This document shows, piece after piece, positions 7,098 through 16,260 of a DNA stretch of 64,000 nt; the stretch's first letter is position 1, and every line of letters begins with the position of its first letter. Below the pieces are notes generated by a model. It did not search any database and was not told the DNA's origin. It was given only the letters and a program-made list of their open reading frames with translations. Position numbers and translations under genes: made by a program. This stretch comes from Lachnospiraceae bacterium AC2029 (GTDB lineage: Bacteria > Bacillota > Clostridia > Lachnospirales > Lachnospiraceae): positions 2,998,001 through 3,062,000 of the forward strand of contig JNLK01000001.1 in the NCBI GenBank assembly GCA_000703065.1, written 5' to 3'.

Positions 7098-10000
7098 ATG
7101 ACGAAACTTCGAAAGAGAATGACAGCGGGTGTGCTTGCAGCGGTCATGACGGCAAGCCTTTTTGGAATGCTTGGAATCAGTATTGGAAATGATCAGGCAG
7201 AGGCTGCGGAGATCCCGGTGCGGGAATCGAATGTGACAGAGACCACGGAGGATACCATTATTGTGGGAGTTGAAGGGGTTGAGTGTACTTCGGCCCAGGC
7301 GGATATTCTGAAAATCATCAATGACGCCAGATGGGAAGCATGTACTGCTGGAAATGTGCCTGATCCGAGAAATAAAAAAAGAATGCTCACGAAAGATGAC
7401 TATGTTGAGATGAAACTGGGTGTGAAGGTCCAGAAAACTGCGGTTCTCCGGGCGGCGGAAGGCGGAGTGTGTCTTGGGCATACACGGCCGGATGGTTCGA
7501 GCTGTTTTACAGCGGGCTATTCCTACGCGGAGAATCTGGCATGGAAGATGGGCCTCTCAACATCCATGGACGGATGGCTCAGCGAAAAGAGTGCATGGGT
7601 AAACCAGGATACCGGTATGGAGACAGGTCACTATACCTCTTTGATCGATCCGGATCATAAATTTGCCGGGATCGCCACCTTTAATCCGGTAAATGACAGT
7701 CTGACCTATGACTGGTCCTGCACCTCGGGAGAGTTTGCGTCAACAGATACGGAGATCACGGATCTTGCCGAAGCTCAGGACCATGTTGTTATTCAGAAGA
7801 TGCCGCTCCTGATCTCCACGGTCCAGACGATGAACATTGATTCGGAAGCGCTGCTTCATATCGGGGATCAGATTCAGACCCGTCTGCTTGTGGACTTTAA
7901 CAGCTACGGGATCGCGTCGACCAGGTCCAATCTGGTACATGATGCGATCGTATATGACGGAGTCGCATGGAGCAGCAGTGATCCTTCGGTACTCACGGTC
8001 GCTTCGGACGGTACGATGAATGCAAAGACCACCGGTTCGGCGGATGTTACGGCTGTCATCGGTTCCGGAACCACCAATGAGAAATCGGTCACTCGTACGA
8101 TCATCGTTGTCCCGGAGGGCGTGACAATCACAGAGGTTGATGATCCGGACATGGTATATACGGAGAGTAAGAAGGCTCCTGTTCTTTCCAAGATGGTAAC
8201 GGCTCATCTCAGCAACGGCGATACCGTGAAGATCAATGCGGTCTGGGATTCGTATAAGAGCAGTGACTTGGATACATTTTTTAAGAGTAATGAGTTTGAC
8301 GTTACCGGAAAGGCTGCCGGTTTTGATGTGGTACAGCGGGTACATGTTAATCCGGCCAATGTAAGGAGAATATACACGGCTGAAAAGAATCCGGATCCAA
8401 GTCCGGACGGGCATGACGATTATCTTGAGACCGAGCTTCTTACAGTAGACAGCGGGAATCTGCCGGGCCTGATCTATGCAATGGTGTCATTTGACAACGG
8501 GTGGACCATGATCTACGGCGCTGCCTGGAATAATTACGGAATCGTAGAATGGGATGAGGATGATCTGAAGCTCTTTAACAAGCGTGAGGGCGGGGACTTT
8601 ACGATCAAAGGTACTTTAAAGGTCAGTACGGATGAAGGTCAGAAACCGTATGAAGTGTTACAGGACATACATATCAATCCTGCAACGGTAACAAATGTGG
8701 AATTCACCGAAACGGAAGTGACCACGGACAGCGGTGTCGTTCCGGAATATCCGACGGCAACGGTATCCTGGTCGAACAAGGACGTTTCCCAGGAGGAGAT
8801 CACATGGGATGACGCAGAGCCCACGGATACTGATCGCAAGTATATGGCACGCGAGGGCGGAGATTATACCCTGACCGGTTCCTATAACGGTGAGAGCACG
8901 ACCATTACGGTTCACGTAAATCCTGCAACTCCGGTTTCCGCATCCATCCCTGCCACCGAGCAGGTGAAGGAGGTTCCCAGCGGAACTCCTGCAACACTGG
9001 CCGAAACGGCAACCGTGACCTGGTCCAACGGCGATGAGACGACAGAGCCCGTCACCTGGGAGGAGCAGAGCCATGAGGATTACGGGAAGATCGACGGCGG
9101 TGAGTATACCGTAGACGGAACGGCTCTCGGCATTGATGTTCCGACGGTAACGGTCACCGTGCATCCGGCGACCATCAAAAGTGTTGAGAAACTGACGGGG
9201 ATCGAAACCGTTCAGAAGAAGGCACCGGTCCTTCCGGAAACCGTCCATGTGGTTTGGTCAAACGGAGACGAGACCGATGAGACCGTTGATTGGGAGACGG
9301 TTCCGGCATCGTCCTATGAAACTCCGGATACGGACTTTGTGGTAAAAGGAAAGATTGTCGACTTCGAAGGAACGGAAACAGCGGTATCCATCGCCGTTCA
9401 TGTAAATGAGCGGGAGTTGGTCAGCCTTACCTGGAAGGGCGAGGGACCGGACAGTGCAACATCCTATTACAGCTATAAGAAGACGGACCTTACCGGAACC
9501 CTGATCGCCACATTTGATAATGAGGATACAGAAGAGATCGCTCTTACTCCGGCGTTGATCACCGGATTTGATGCGGACAGCAAGGAGAGCACGCAGACTG
9601 TTACCATAAGCTATACCGAGTCAGGAGTTACAAAGACTCTGGAAGCGGAGATGAAGCTGATCCAGCGTACGGGCATCGTCATCACGAAGCTGCCGGACAA
9701 GCTTGAGTATATTGAGGGACAGCAGCTGGATATCACGGGGATCGAGATTTCAGAGACGCTGGATGACGGAACCACAAGACCTCTTTCCGACGAGGATATG
9801 GAGCTTGTGGGAACCATAGACGGGATCGCCGCTCCGACGGAATTCGGAGAGCAGACGGCAGAGGTCTTCCTGGGTGAACACAGAGCAAGCTTTACGATCA
9901 ATGTCAGACAGAAGCAGCTGACTGGCGCAAGAGTTGTGGATCTTCCGAAGCAGACGACCTACGTTACGACCCAGCCCTTTGACATGACCGGGCTGGTTGT

Positions 10001-12548
10001 GAATGCGGTTTATGATAACGGAACCGAGAAGCAGATCAAGGTGACGGAGGATATGCTTCGTCAGAATATGGTCATTACCGAAGGAACAGACGGAGTGAAT
10101 CGGATCACCGACTTTGGTGAACCGGTGGACACATTGACTGCGGATGAAAATAAGCAGATCTATGTTTTATACTCTGAGAAGATCGCCACGGCTCAGGGAC
10201 CGGGAACACAGTATGCGATAGCATGGTTCTTCGTTGATGTGGCCCAGAAGGAGGTTCAGTCCATCGAGTTTCAGACGGCACCGTCCCGGACGGAGTATCC
10301 GGAGTCGGACGTGACCTTCGACAACTTCAGTGATGCAGTTCTTCTTGTGCATAACAACAGGAGCTATGACGAAACCGTGCCGATCACGGAGGCTGAGATC
10401 TCCGGCTTTGACATCGATACCATTGATGACTATACGGTTACCGTTACCTACGGCGGCAGGAGCCTGACCTTTGAAGCGACTGTACGCGCCAAGCAGGTGA
10501 GTGAAGTCTATGTGCTTGCTCCCGACCGTCTGGAGTATTTGGTGGGAGAGACCATGGATCTCACCGGCGGCGGGGTAGTGGTTGCATATGATAACGGGAC
10601 TGCGGATCTTTTCCCGTTGGATGAGGCAAATGCAAAGCTGGAAGTCTCCTTTGAGGACGGAACCGGACTGGAGGATGCACTTGCCAAGGGAACGAAGACC
10701 CTGGAGGTTCGCTGGGACGGAACACTTCTGACCACAGAGGACGGAAATGAGATCTCGGTAGAGGTTATGGACAAGATCCTGAAGTCCATCGCCTGGAAGG
10801 GCGGAAAGCCGGCAACGAATACATCCTACTACGCCTATGATGAGAAGGATCTGACCGGAACACTGATCGTGTCCTATGAAAATGCGGAACCGGATGAGGT
10901 TGCATTCACGCCGGACATGATCACCGGATTTGATGCAACCAGCAAGGAGAGCACCCAGACGGTAACCATCACCTATAAGATCGCAAACCAGACAAAGACC
11001 ATGACCACGGAGATGAAGCTGGTGAAGCGAAGCGGGATCGAAGTGACCAAGGCGCCGGCGAAGACCGCTTATATCGAGGGACAGCTTCTGGATCCTGACG
11101 GAATTGAGATCGGTGAGATCCTGGACAATGGTGAGAAACGGCCGCTTTCCGCAGAAGAGGCGGATGCTGCCGAATACTCCGGATATACGACCAGACCGAC
11201 AAAGTACGGAACCCAGAAGGTGACCGTGACTGCCGGCGGCTTCAGCACGACCTTTGCGGTTACGGTAAGAAAGAAAGCACTTGATCATATAATTCTGGAG
11301 AGTGCACCGGATCTGCTGACCTACGTGGAGACACAGCCTCTTGATCCGGAAGGGATCTCGGTTAAGGCAATCTATGACAACCTGGACCAGGAAGAGATCA
11401 CGGTGACCCAGGAGATGCTGCGGGAAGGTGTACGGGTGACCGGCAGCGGTGAGGCTGCAAGGATCGATACGGGTACGCCGGCAAATACGGACACCATCGG
11501 AACACATACGGCTTATGTTCTGTATTCCGAGGAGGATCCGGTATCCGGAGGAACACGCTACTCCTTTGTATCGTTTGACTACGAGGTTATTGAGAAGATC
11601 GTTCAGTCCATTGAGTTCGTGACGGAACCTTCCATCACCGAATATCCCGAGGATGATGCAAACTTCGATACCTTCGGAGGCATCCGGATACTGGCACACT
11701 GCAATAACGATTACGACGAGATCGTGGATATCACCATGGATCTGATCAGCGGGTTTGATCTGGACAAGGTGGGCGAATATGAGCCGGTCATCACCTACGG
11801 CGGAAAGACACTGACCTTTACGGCCACCGTCCGTGAGAAGAAGGCTACCTCCACGGTTGTAACGCCTCCGACGAAGACGAATTACGAGCCGGGCGAAAGC
11901 CTGGATCTGTCCGGTGCCTATATCGTGATCAGCTATGATAACGGACGGACGGAGAAGATCCCGGTGACGGAGAATGATAAAGACATCACCGTTACATTTG
12001 AGGGAGGGACCAAAACCGAAGGCTCGAAGCAGTTGGTGATCACCTACAAGGGACAGACACTGAAGATGGAAGGCGGAAAGTCGGTGACTATCAAGGTGGA
12101 GAAGAAGACAGTTAAGACCAACTACAAAAATGAGTGGCGTAACGGTTACTGGTACGACAGGAACGGTGTGAAGACCTCCTACACCATGAAGTGGAAGCGG
12201 GATAAGAAGGGCTGGTGGATCGTGGACAATACCGGCTGGTATCCGAAGAACAGCTGGCAGAAGATCGACGGCATATGGTATTTCTTTAAGTCCAGCGGCT
12301 ACATGGCATCGGATGAATGGTGCAGGAGTTACTACCTGAACAAGAACGGCTCATGGACCTATAAGCTTACGGCTTCCTGGCACAAGGACGGCAAGGGCTG
12401 GTGGTTCGGGAATAAGAGCTGGTATGCGAAGCGGCAGTGGCAGCTCATCGACGGAAAGTGGTATTACTTCAATCCGAACGGCTATATGGCAGTCAATCAG
12501 CGGATCGGCGGATACTGGGTCGGCGCCGACGGAGCGTGGAGGCCGTAG
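7098..12548 (+). CDS. large secreted CAP/Ig-like/cell-wall-binding surface protein
   Basis: An 1816-residue exported protein. Residues 1-37 form a signal peptide with a likely cut after AEA. Residues about 60-215 resemble a CAP/SCP domain (LGHTRPDGSSCF, AENLAWKM, GHYTSLIDPDHKFAGIATF). A BIG2-like Ig domain follows at about 260-340 (SSDPSVLTV). Several Ig-like domains with WSNGD or WSNKD motifs come next (345-770), then a 454-residue multi-domain segment present twice. The last 175 residues are aromatic-rich wall-binding repeats (GWWIVDNTGWYPKNSW, WYYFNPNGYM). GGAGG at 7086-7090 fixes the start. I infer a non-covalently wall-bound adhesin or surface-layer component; no sortase motif is present. 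Confidence 0.85.
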   Translation: MTKLRKRMTAGVLAAVMTASLFGMLGISIGNDQAEAAEIPVRESNVTETTEDTIIVGVEGVECTSAQADILKIINDARWEACTAGNVPDPRNKKRMLTKDDYVEMKLGVKVQKTAVLRAAEGGVCLGHTRPDGSSCFTAGYSYAENLAWKMGLSTSMDGWLSEKSAWVNQDTGMETGHYTSLIDPDHKFAGIATFNPVNDSLTYDWSCTSGEFASTDTEITDLAEAQDHVVIQKMPLLISTVQTMNIDSEALLHIGDQIQTRLLVDFNSYGIASTRSNLVHDAIVYDGVAWSSSDPSVLTVASDGTMNAKTTGSADVTAVIGSGTTNEKSVTRTIIVVPEGVTITEVDDPDMVYTESKKAPVLSKMVTAHLSNGDTVKINAVWDSYKSSDLDTFFKSNEFDVTGKAAGFDVVQRVHVNPANVRRIYTAEKNPDPSPDGHDDYLETELLTVDSGNLPGLIYAMVSFDNGWTMIYGAAWNNYGIVEWDEDDLKLFNKREGGDFTIKGTLKVSTDEGQKPYEVLQDIHINPATVTNVEFTETEVTTDSGVVPEYPTATVSWSNKDVSQEEITWDDAEPTDTDRKYMAREGGDYTLTGSYNGESTTITVHVNPATPVSASIPATEQVKEVPSGTPATLAETATVTWSNGDETTEPVTWEEQSHEDYGKIDGGEYTVDGTALGIDVPTVTVTVHPATIKSVEKLTGIETVQKKAPVLPETVHVVWSNGDETDETVDWETVPASSYETPDTDFVVKGKIVDFEGTETAVSIAVHVNERELVSLTWKGEGPDSATSYYSYKKTDLTGTLIATFDNEDTEEIALTPALITGFDADSKESTQTVTISYTESGVTKTLEAEMKLIQRTGIVITKLPDKLEYIEGQQLDITGIEISETLDDGTTRPLSDEDMELVGTIDGIAAPTEFGEQTAEVFLGEHRASFTINVRQKQLTGARVVDLPKQTTYVTTQPFDMTGLVVNAVYDNGTEKQIKVTEDMLRQNMVITEGTDGVNRITDFGEPVDTLTADENKQIYVLYSEKIATAQGPGTQYAIAWFFVDVAQKEVQSIEFQTAPSRTEYPESDVTFDNFSDAVLLVHNNRSYDETVPITEAEISGFDIDTIDDYTVTVTYGGRSLTFEATVRAKQVSEVYVLAPDRLEYLVGETMDLTGGGVVVAYDNGTADLFPLDEANAKLEVSFEDGTGLEDALAKGTKTLEVRWDGTLLTTEDGNEISVEVMDKILKSIAWKGGKPATNTSYYAYDEKDLTGTLIVSYENAEPDEVAFTPDMITGFDATSKESTQTVTITYKIANQTKTMTTEMKLVKRSGIEVTKAPAKTAYIEGQLLDPDGIEIGEILDNGEKRPLSAEEADAAEYSGYTTRPTKYGTQKVTVTAGGFSTTFAVTVRKKALDHIILESAPDLLTYVETQPLDPEGISVKAIYDNLDQEEITVTQEMLREGVRVTGSGEAARIDTGTPANTDTIGTHTAYVLYSEEDPVSGGTRYSFVSFDYEVIEKIVQSIEFVTEPSITEYPEDDANFDTFGGIRILAHCNNDYDEIVDITMDLISGFDLDKVGEYEPVITYGGKTLTFTATVREKKATSTVVTPPTKTNYEPGESLDLSGAYIVISYDNGRTEKIPVTENDKDITVTFEGGTKTEGSKQLVITYKGQTLKMEGGKSVTIKVEKKTVKTNYKNEWRNGYWYDRNGVKTSYTMKWKRDKKGWWIVDNTGWYPKNSWQKIDGIWYFFKSSGYMASDEWCRSYYLNKNGSWTYKLTASWHKDGKGWWFGNKSWYAKRQWQLIDGKWYYFNPNGYMAVNQRIGGYWVGADGAWRP
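9420..12090 (+). repeat. tandem duplication of a 454-codon multi-Ig segment
   Basis: Equivalent points (the TGG codon in LTWKGEG at 9432 and in IAWKGGK at 10794) lie 1362 bases, exactly 454 codons, apart. Matching landmarks occur in the same order in both copies: TSYY-Y-DLTGTLI, ITGFDA-SKESTQTVTI, YIEGQ-LD, TEYPE-D--FD-F and YDNGT/YDNGR. The copies have diverged at protein level, so the duplication is old. Limits are approximate. Confidence 0.75.
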
Positions 12549-12551
12549 GGG

Positions 12552-12580
12552 TTGCATTTTCGGTGGGATTATATTACAAT
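12552..12580 (+). promoter_or_regulatory. promoter of the ireB-ruvX-rnj operon
   Basis: TTGCAT (12552-12557) and TACAAT (12575-12580) are separated by exactly 17 bases, and the ireB ATG lies 40 bases downstream. The -35 box begins three bases after the stop codon of the surface-protein gene. No terminator is visible between them. Confidence 0.65.
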
Positions 12581-12620
12581 CGTACCAAGTATGTGTAAGT
12601 GAACCGAAGGAAGTGAGACT

Positions 12621-12884
12621 ATGAGAGAGACAAACCACAACACACAGGATCTTGATATTGTGAAGGAGTCGACGCTGGAAGTGCCGGATATCCTGGAGCA
12701 GGTCTATGGGGCCCTCTCCGAGAAGGGATACAATCCGGTCAATCAGATCGTGGGCTACATTATGAGTGGTGATCCCACATACATTACAAGCCACAGAGGA
12801 GCGCGAAGTCTGATCATGAAGGCGGAGCGGGATGAGATCATAGAGGTCCTGATGGAGAACTACATCGAGACCCGTTTGAAGTAA
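12621..12884 (+). CDS. ireB: IreB family regulatory phosphoprotein (UPF0297)
   Basis: An 87-residue protein matching the conserved UPF0297/IreB family in length and in the segments [20 protein letters not shown]-type core (here [18 protein letters not shown]), [18 protein letters not shown] and the C-terminal [11 protein letters not shown]. In Enterococcus, IreB is a substrate of the IreK Ser/Thr kinase and affects cephalosporin resistance. The N-terminal threonines NTQDLD lie in the region phosphorylated there. The gene sits directly before ruvX, as is usual in Firmicutes. A small hairpin-rich repeat region separates the two. Confidence 0.9.
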   Translation: MRETNHNTQDLDIVKESTLEVPDILEQVYGALSEKGYNPVNQIVGYIMSGDPTYITSHRGARSLIMKAERDEIIEVLMENYIETRLK

Positions 12885-12895
12885 AGAAATCCTTT

Positions 12896-12943
12896 GGCAA
12901 GGGTGCCTCAGTATGACAGGTGTGTCATCCTGAGGCGCTTGCC
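12896..12943 (+). repeat. REP-like perfect hairpin between ireB and ruvX
   Basis: Three nested arms pair in order: GGCAAG (12896-12901) with CTTGCC (12938-12943), GCCTCAG (12905-12911) with CTGAGGC (12930-12936), and ATGACA (12913-12918) with TGTCAT (12923-12928). There is no following T-run, so it is more like a REP/BIME unit or an mRNA stability element than a terminator. Confidence 0.6.
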
Positions 12944-12972
12944 ACGAAATGAAGTTGTTCGAAACTTACATA

Positions 12973-13060
12973 TCATTCTGAGAAAAGCGAAGAATCCGGG
13001 ATGTCAATCCGGGCAAAGTGATGAACCCCGGGATGTCATTCTGAGCGAAGCGAAGAATCT
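12973..13060 (+). repeat. three degenerate copies of a dispersed REP-like repeat
   Basis: Units begin at 12973, 13004 and 13036, a period of 31-32 bases. They share the pattern TCATTCTGAG..AAGCGAAGAATC followed by CCGGGATG. The last copy matches the TCATTCTGAGCGAAGCGAAG motif that I recall being scattered between genes in many unrelated bacteria. The array lies just before the ruvX ribosome binding site. Confidence 0.55.
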
Positions 13061-13082
13061 TAAAAACAACAGGAGAGCATAT

Positions 13083-13529
13083 ATGCGGATCATGGGACTG
13101 GATTACGGAACAAAAACAGTGGGCGTTGCGGTTTCGGACGCCTTGCTGCTGACGGCGCAGCCCTATGAAACCATTATGAGAGAGCGGCCGGCACAGCTGC
13201 GGAAGACGCTGCAGCGGCTGGAGGCGATCATTAAGGAAGAAGAGATCGGAGAGATCGTGCTGGGTCTCCCGAAGAATATGAATAATACGGAAGGCGAGCG
13301 GGCAGAGGAAACCCGTGCCTTTCAGGAAATGCTGGAACGGAGGACCCTTCTTCCGGTGCACCTGGTGGATGAACGACTGACCACTTTGGAGGCGGATCGG
13401 ATCCTGGAAGAGACGGGGGTGGCCCATTCCGGCAGAAAGGAACATATCGACAAGATGGCTGCGGCAATCATTCTGCAGCAGTATCTTGATTTCCGTCATT
13501 CCGCGCACGGAAACGGGGGATCCCAATGA
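13083..13529 (+). CDS. ruvX: Holliday junction resolvase-like RuvX (YqgF)
   Basis: A 148-residue RNase H-like protein with MGLDYGTKTVGVAVSD at the N-terminus (first catalytic Asp), VLGLPKNMNN (the GLP motif), VHLVDERLTTLEA (conserved D-E-R) and HIDKMAAAIILQQYL (C-terminal Asp). The family is linked to 16S/23S rRNA 5' processing and was earlier described as a resolvase. The reading frame is open further upstream through the repeat array, but AGGAG at 13071-13075 and family length fix the start at ATG 13083. Confidence 0.92.
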   Translation: MRIMGLDYGTKTVGVAVSDALLLTAQPYETIMRERPAQLRKTLQRLEAIIKEEEIGEIVLGLPKNMNNTEGERAEETRAFQEMLERRTLLPVHLVDERLTTLEADRILEETGVAHSGRKEHIDKMAAAIILQQYLDFRHSAHGNGGSQ

Positions 13530-13579
13530 TTGGATCCTTCGGCCGGGTGTTGCAGGATGACGCGTATTAGGAGGAAACA

Positions 13580-15241
13580 GTGATAGACAGACAAATGCCT
13601 GTGAAGATCATTCCGCTGGGCGGTCTTGAACAGATCGGAATGAATATCACGGCGATCGAATACAATGACACCATCATCGTGGTGGACTGCGGATTATCCT
13701 TCCCGGATGATGATATGCTGGGAATCGACCTGGTCATTCCCGACATCAGCTACCTTCTGGAGAATAAGAAGAAGGTAAAGGGGCTGGTGATCACCCACGG
13801 ACATGAGGATCACATCGGATCCATTCCGTATATCGAGAAGCAGTTGCAGATGCCGATCTACGCCACAAGGCTTACCATGGGACTGATCGAGTATAAGCTG
13901 GAGGAGCACGGGATCCTGAATGATGTGGATCGTCATGTGATGAGTTATGGCCAGACGGTGAAATTCGGACCGATCCGTGTGGAGTTCATCCGTACGAATC
14001 ACTCCATTGCCGATTCGGCAGCGCTTGCGATCTTTACACCGGCGGGAACCCTGGTCCATACCGGCGATTTCAAGGTGGATTATACTCCGGTCTTTGGAGG
14101 TGTGATCGACCTGCAGCGCTTTGCGGAGCTGGGAAAGGCCGGCGTGCTTGCGCTGATGGCGGATTCCACAAATGTAACAAGAGAAGGCTTTACACCCTCG
14201 GAACGGACCGTGGGAAAAACTTTTGATCATATCTTTGATGAGAACAGGGATCACCGGATGATCATCGCAACATTTGCATCAAATGTGGACCGTGTTCAGC
14301 AGATCATCAACTCTGCCCGCAAGTATAAGAGAAAGGTGATCGTGCAGGGACGGAGCATGGTAAATGTCATCTCCATCGCTTCCGAACTGGGATACCTGTC
14401 CATACCGGACAATACCATGATCGAAATTGATGAGGCAAAGAATTATCCGGATGAACAGTTGGTTTACATAACGACAGGAAGCCAGGGGGAGAACATGGCG
14501 GTTCTCTCCAGGATCGCGGCTTCCATTCATAACAAGATATCCATCAAGCCGGGAGATGTGGTGATCTTCTCCTCCAGTCCCATTCCGGGAAATGAGAAGG
14601 CGGTATACCGTGTGATCAACGAATTGGAGCAGAAGGGAGCAAAGGTGATCTATCATGATGCACACGTTTCCGGACATGCATGCCAGGAAGAGCTGAAGCT
14701 GATCTATGCGCTGACAAAGCCCAGATATGCAATCCCGGTACACGGGGAGTATCGCCATCTGAAGCGCCATGCGGAGCTGGCTGTGGAAATGGGGATCCCG
14801 AAGAAGAGAGTGAAGCTGATCAAATGCGGCGATGTGCTTTCCGTATCGAATGATACCTTTGATGTGACCGGATCCGTACCGGCACAGGGCGTCCTGGTTG
14901 ACGGCCTGGGTGTCGGTGATGTGGGAAATATCGTTCTTCGTGACCGGCAGCATCTGTCGGAGAACGGACTGATCGTTGTGGCCCTTACATTGGAGCACAG
15001 CACGAATCAGCTGCTGGCAGGTCCGGATATCATTTCCAGAGGCTTTGTCTATGTAAGAGAGTCGGAGAGTCTTCTTGAGGACTGCCGTATGGTTGTTGAG
15101 GAAACTTTGGATGAATGCCTGGCCCGGAATATTTCGGACTGGTCGCGGATCAAGGGCAAGATCCGTGATGAGCTCGGAGAATTCCTTTGGAAAAGGACCA
15201 AGAGGAGTCCGATGATCTTACCGATCATTTCGGAAGTATAA
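13580..15241 (+). CDS. rnj: ribonuclease J
   Basis: A 553-residue metallo-beta-lactamase/beta-CASP ribonuclease. It begins KIIPLGGLEQIGMNITAIEY. The zinc motif is VITHGHEDHIGSIPYI (HxHxDH), with VHTGDFKVD and LMADSTNVTREGFTPSE for the beta-CASP part and IPVHGEYRHL for the later metal/phosphate ligands. RNase J carries 5'-3' exo- and endonuclease activity in mRNA decay and rRNA maturation. Translation appears to start at GTG 13580, with AGGAGG five bases upstream (13569-13574). An ATG at 13595 is an alternative. It follows ruvX after 50 bases, in the same operon. Confidence 0.95.
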   Translation: MIDRQMPVKIIPLGGLEQIGMNITAIEYNDTIIVVDCGLSFPDDDMLGIDLVIPDISYLLENKKKVKGLVITHGHEDHIGSIPYIEKQLQMPIYATRLTMGLIEYKLEEHGILNDVDRHVMSYGQTVKFGPIRVEFIRTNHSIADSAALAIFTPAGTLVHTGDFKVDYTPVFGGVIDLQRFAELGKAGVLALMADSTNVTREGFTPSERTVGKTFDHIFDENRDHRMIIATFASNVDRVQQIINSARKYKRKVIVQGRSMVNVISIASELGYLSIPDNTMIEIDEAKNYPDEQLVYITTGSQGENMAVLSRIAASIHNKISIKPGDVVIFSSSPIPGNEKAVYRVINELEQKGAKVIYHDAHVSGHACQEELKLIYALTKPRYAIPVHGEYRHLKRHAELAVEMGIPKKRVKLIKCGDVLSVSNDTFDVTGSVPAQGVLVDGLGVGDVGNIVLRDRQHLSENGLIVVALTLEHSTNQLLAGPDIISRGFVYVRESESLLEDCRMVVEETLDECLARNISDWSRIKGKIRDELGEFLWKRTKRSPMILPIISEV

Positions 15242-15272
15242 GGACAGACGGGCAGATACAGGGAGGTAAAGG

Positions 15273-15602
15273 ATGGAAGAAATCCTTGCTGTAACCAGAC
15301 ATGTAAATGAACTACTAAGGGAATCCAAGGAATACAAGAGATTTGTGTTCGCAAGGAACGCCCTTCGCGCCAATGCGGATCTGTATCAGCAGCTTCGTGA
15401 ACTGAAGAACCGGTACAAGGATGTACAGGCTTACTGGGAAGGAAATCCCTATGACGAGATCTACAGACTGTGCGAGGAGCACGACAGGCTGCTTCACAAT
15501 TCCGTGGTGAACGAATATCTTCGGGCGGAGAGTGCCATGAGCCGGCTGATCCGCCGTATGATGGATGAGGTGACCGCCGGTATCAATATTGATTTTGAGT
15601 AG
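15273..15602 (+). CDS. YlbF/YmcA family protein
   Basis: A 109-residue, mostly helical protein of the Com_YlbF family. It begins EEILAVTRHVNELLRESKEYKRF and has a long amphipathic helix containing NADLYQQLRELKNRYKDVQ. In Bacillus, YlbF, YmcA and YaaT form the Y-complex that affects RNase Y-dependent mRNA maturation, biofilm formation and competence. Its position directly after RNase J fits a role in RNA decay, though that is inference. Start is set by AGGGAGG ten bases before the ATG. Confidence 0.82.
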   Translation: MEEILAVTRHVNELLRESKEYKRFVFARNALRANADLYQQLRELKNRYKDVQAYWEGNPYDEIYRLCEEHDRLLHNSVVNEYLRAESAMSRLIRRMMDEVTAGINIDFE

Positions 15603-15614
15603 GAGGACGGGTCC

Positions 15615-16172
15615 TTGGCAACGTCAAAAATGAAAAATGCATACAAGACCGAAAGCAGGATCAAGACCGCGCTGTTCTATGCGGTGGAACTGCTGATGGA
15701 TGTACTGATCATATTTGTGATCGTCCGTGGCTTTTCTGTGGCGTATTCCTTCTCCTACGAGGTGTTCAGCGATTCATCGAAGACGCCGGGAGATCTCAGT
15801 TATGTGGTTGTGACCATCCAGCCGGATTTCTCCAGCATGTCGGTTGCCGAGGAACTGTACGACAAGGGCGTGATCAAGAACAAGTATGTAATGCTTGCCA
15901 AGCTGAAGCTGGGTGAGTACGGAAGAGATATCCGCCCCGGAAAGTATGCGATCTCACCGTCCATGACATATGATGAGATACTGAAGGTCCTGACATCGGC
16001 AGCTTCGACCTCCGAAGAGGAGGAAGAGGTACGGGATGCCTCAAAGATCGGAGACACCGGAAAGGTGGCAACGGAATCGCAGACCACCGAAGAAGGCAGT
16101 ACGGAATCAACGGAAGAAAAGGATGGAAATTCTGATGCGGACGGCGGGAATACAGATGGTGGTGAGGAATAA
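15615..16172 (+). CDS. short MltG/YceG-like membrane protein lacking the catalytic domain
   Basis: A 185-residue protein starting at TTG 15615 (AGGAGG at 15601-15606). It has one membrane segment at about residues 20-45 (LFYAVELLMDVLIIFVIVRG). The next segment, SVAEELYDKGVIKN followed by LRPGKY-type RPGKYAISPSMTYDEILKVL, matches the LysM-like N-terminal part of endolytic transglycosylase MltG. The large catalytic YceG domain, including its ExTxx-type glutamate region, is absent. A strongly acidic Ser/Thr/Glu/Gly tail (about 130-185) replaces it. It may act as a wall-binding or regulatory partner. No catalytic activity can be supported. Confidence 0.7.
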   Translation: MATSKMKNAYKTESRIKTALFYAVELLMDVLIIFVIVRGFSVAYSFSYEVFSDSSKTPGDLSYVVVTIQPDFSSMSVAEELYDKGVIKNKYVMLAKLKLGEYGRDIRPGKYAISPSMTYDEILKVLTSAASTSEEEEEVRDASKIGDTGKVATESQTTEEGSTESTEEKDGNSDADGGNTDGGEE

Positions 16173-16260
16173 CACCGCAGTAACGCTGGATGAAGCTGTC
16201 TGCCCCGGAACGGGTTATACGAAGGCGAAGGCAGTTGAAATGACATGAAGGAGGCCTCAT

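Noticed and set aside
10167-11699. 510-residue open frame on the minus strand opposite the surface-protein gene
   Set aside because: It mirrors the codon pattern of the Ig-repeat region, has no ribosome binding site, shows no family motif, and its sense strand has a far better gene.
12894-13082. N-terminal extension of ruvX through the repeat array
   Set aside because: The frame is open only by chance across the repeats. Family length and the AGGAG before 13083 fix a later start.
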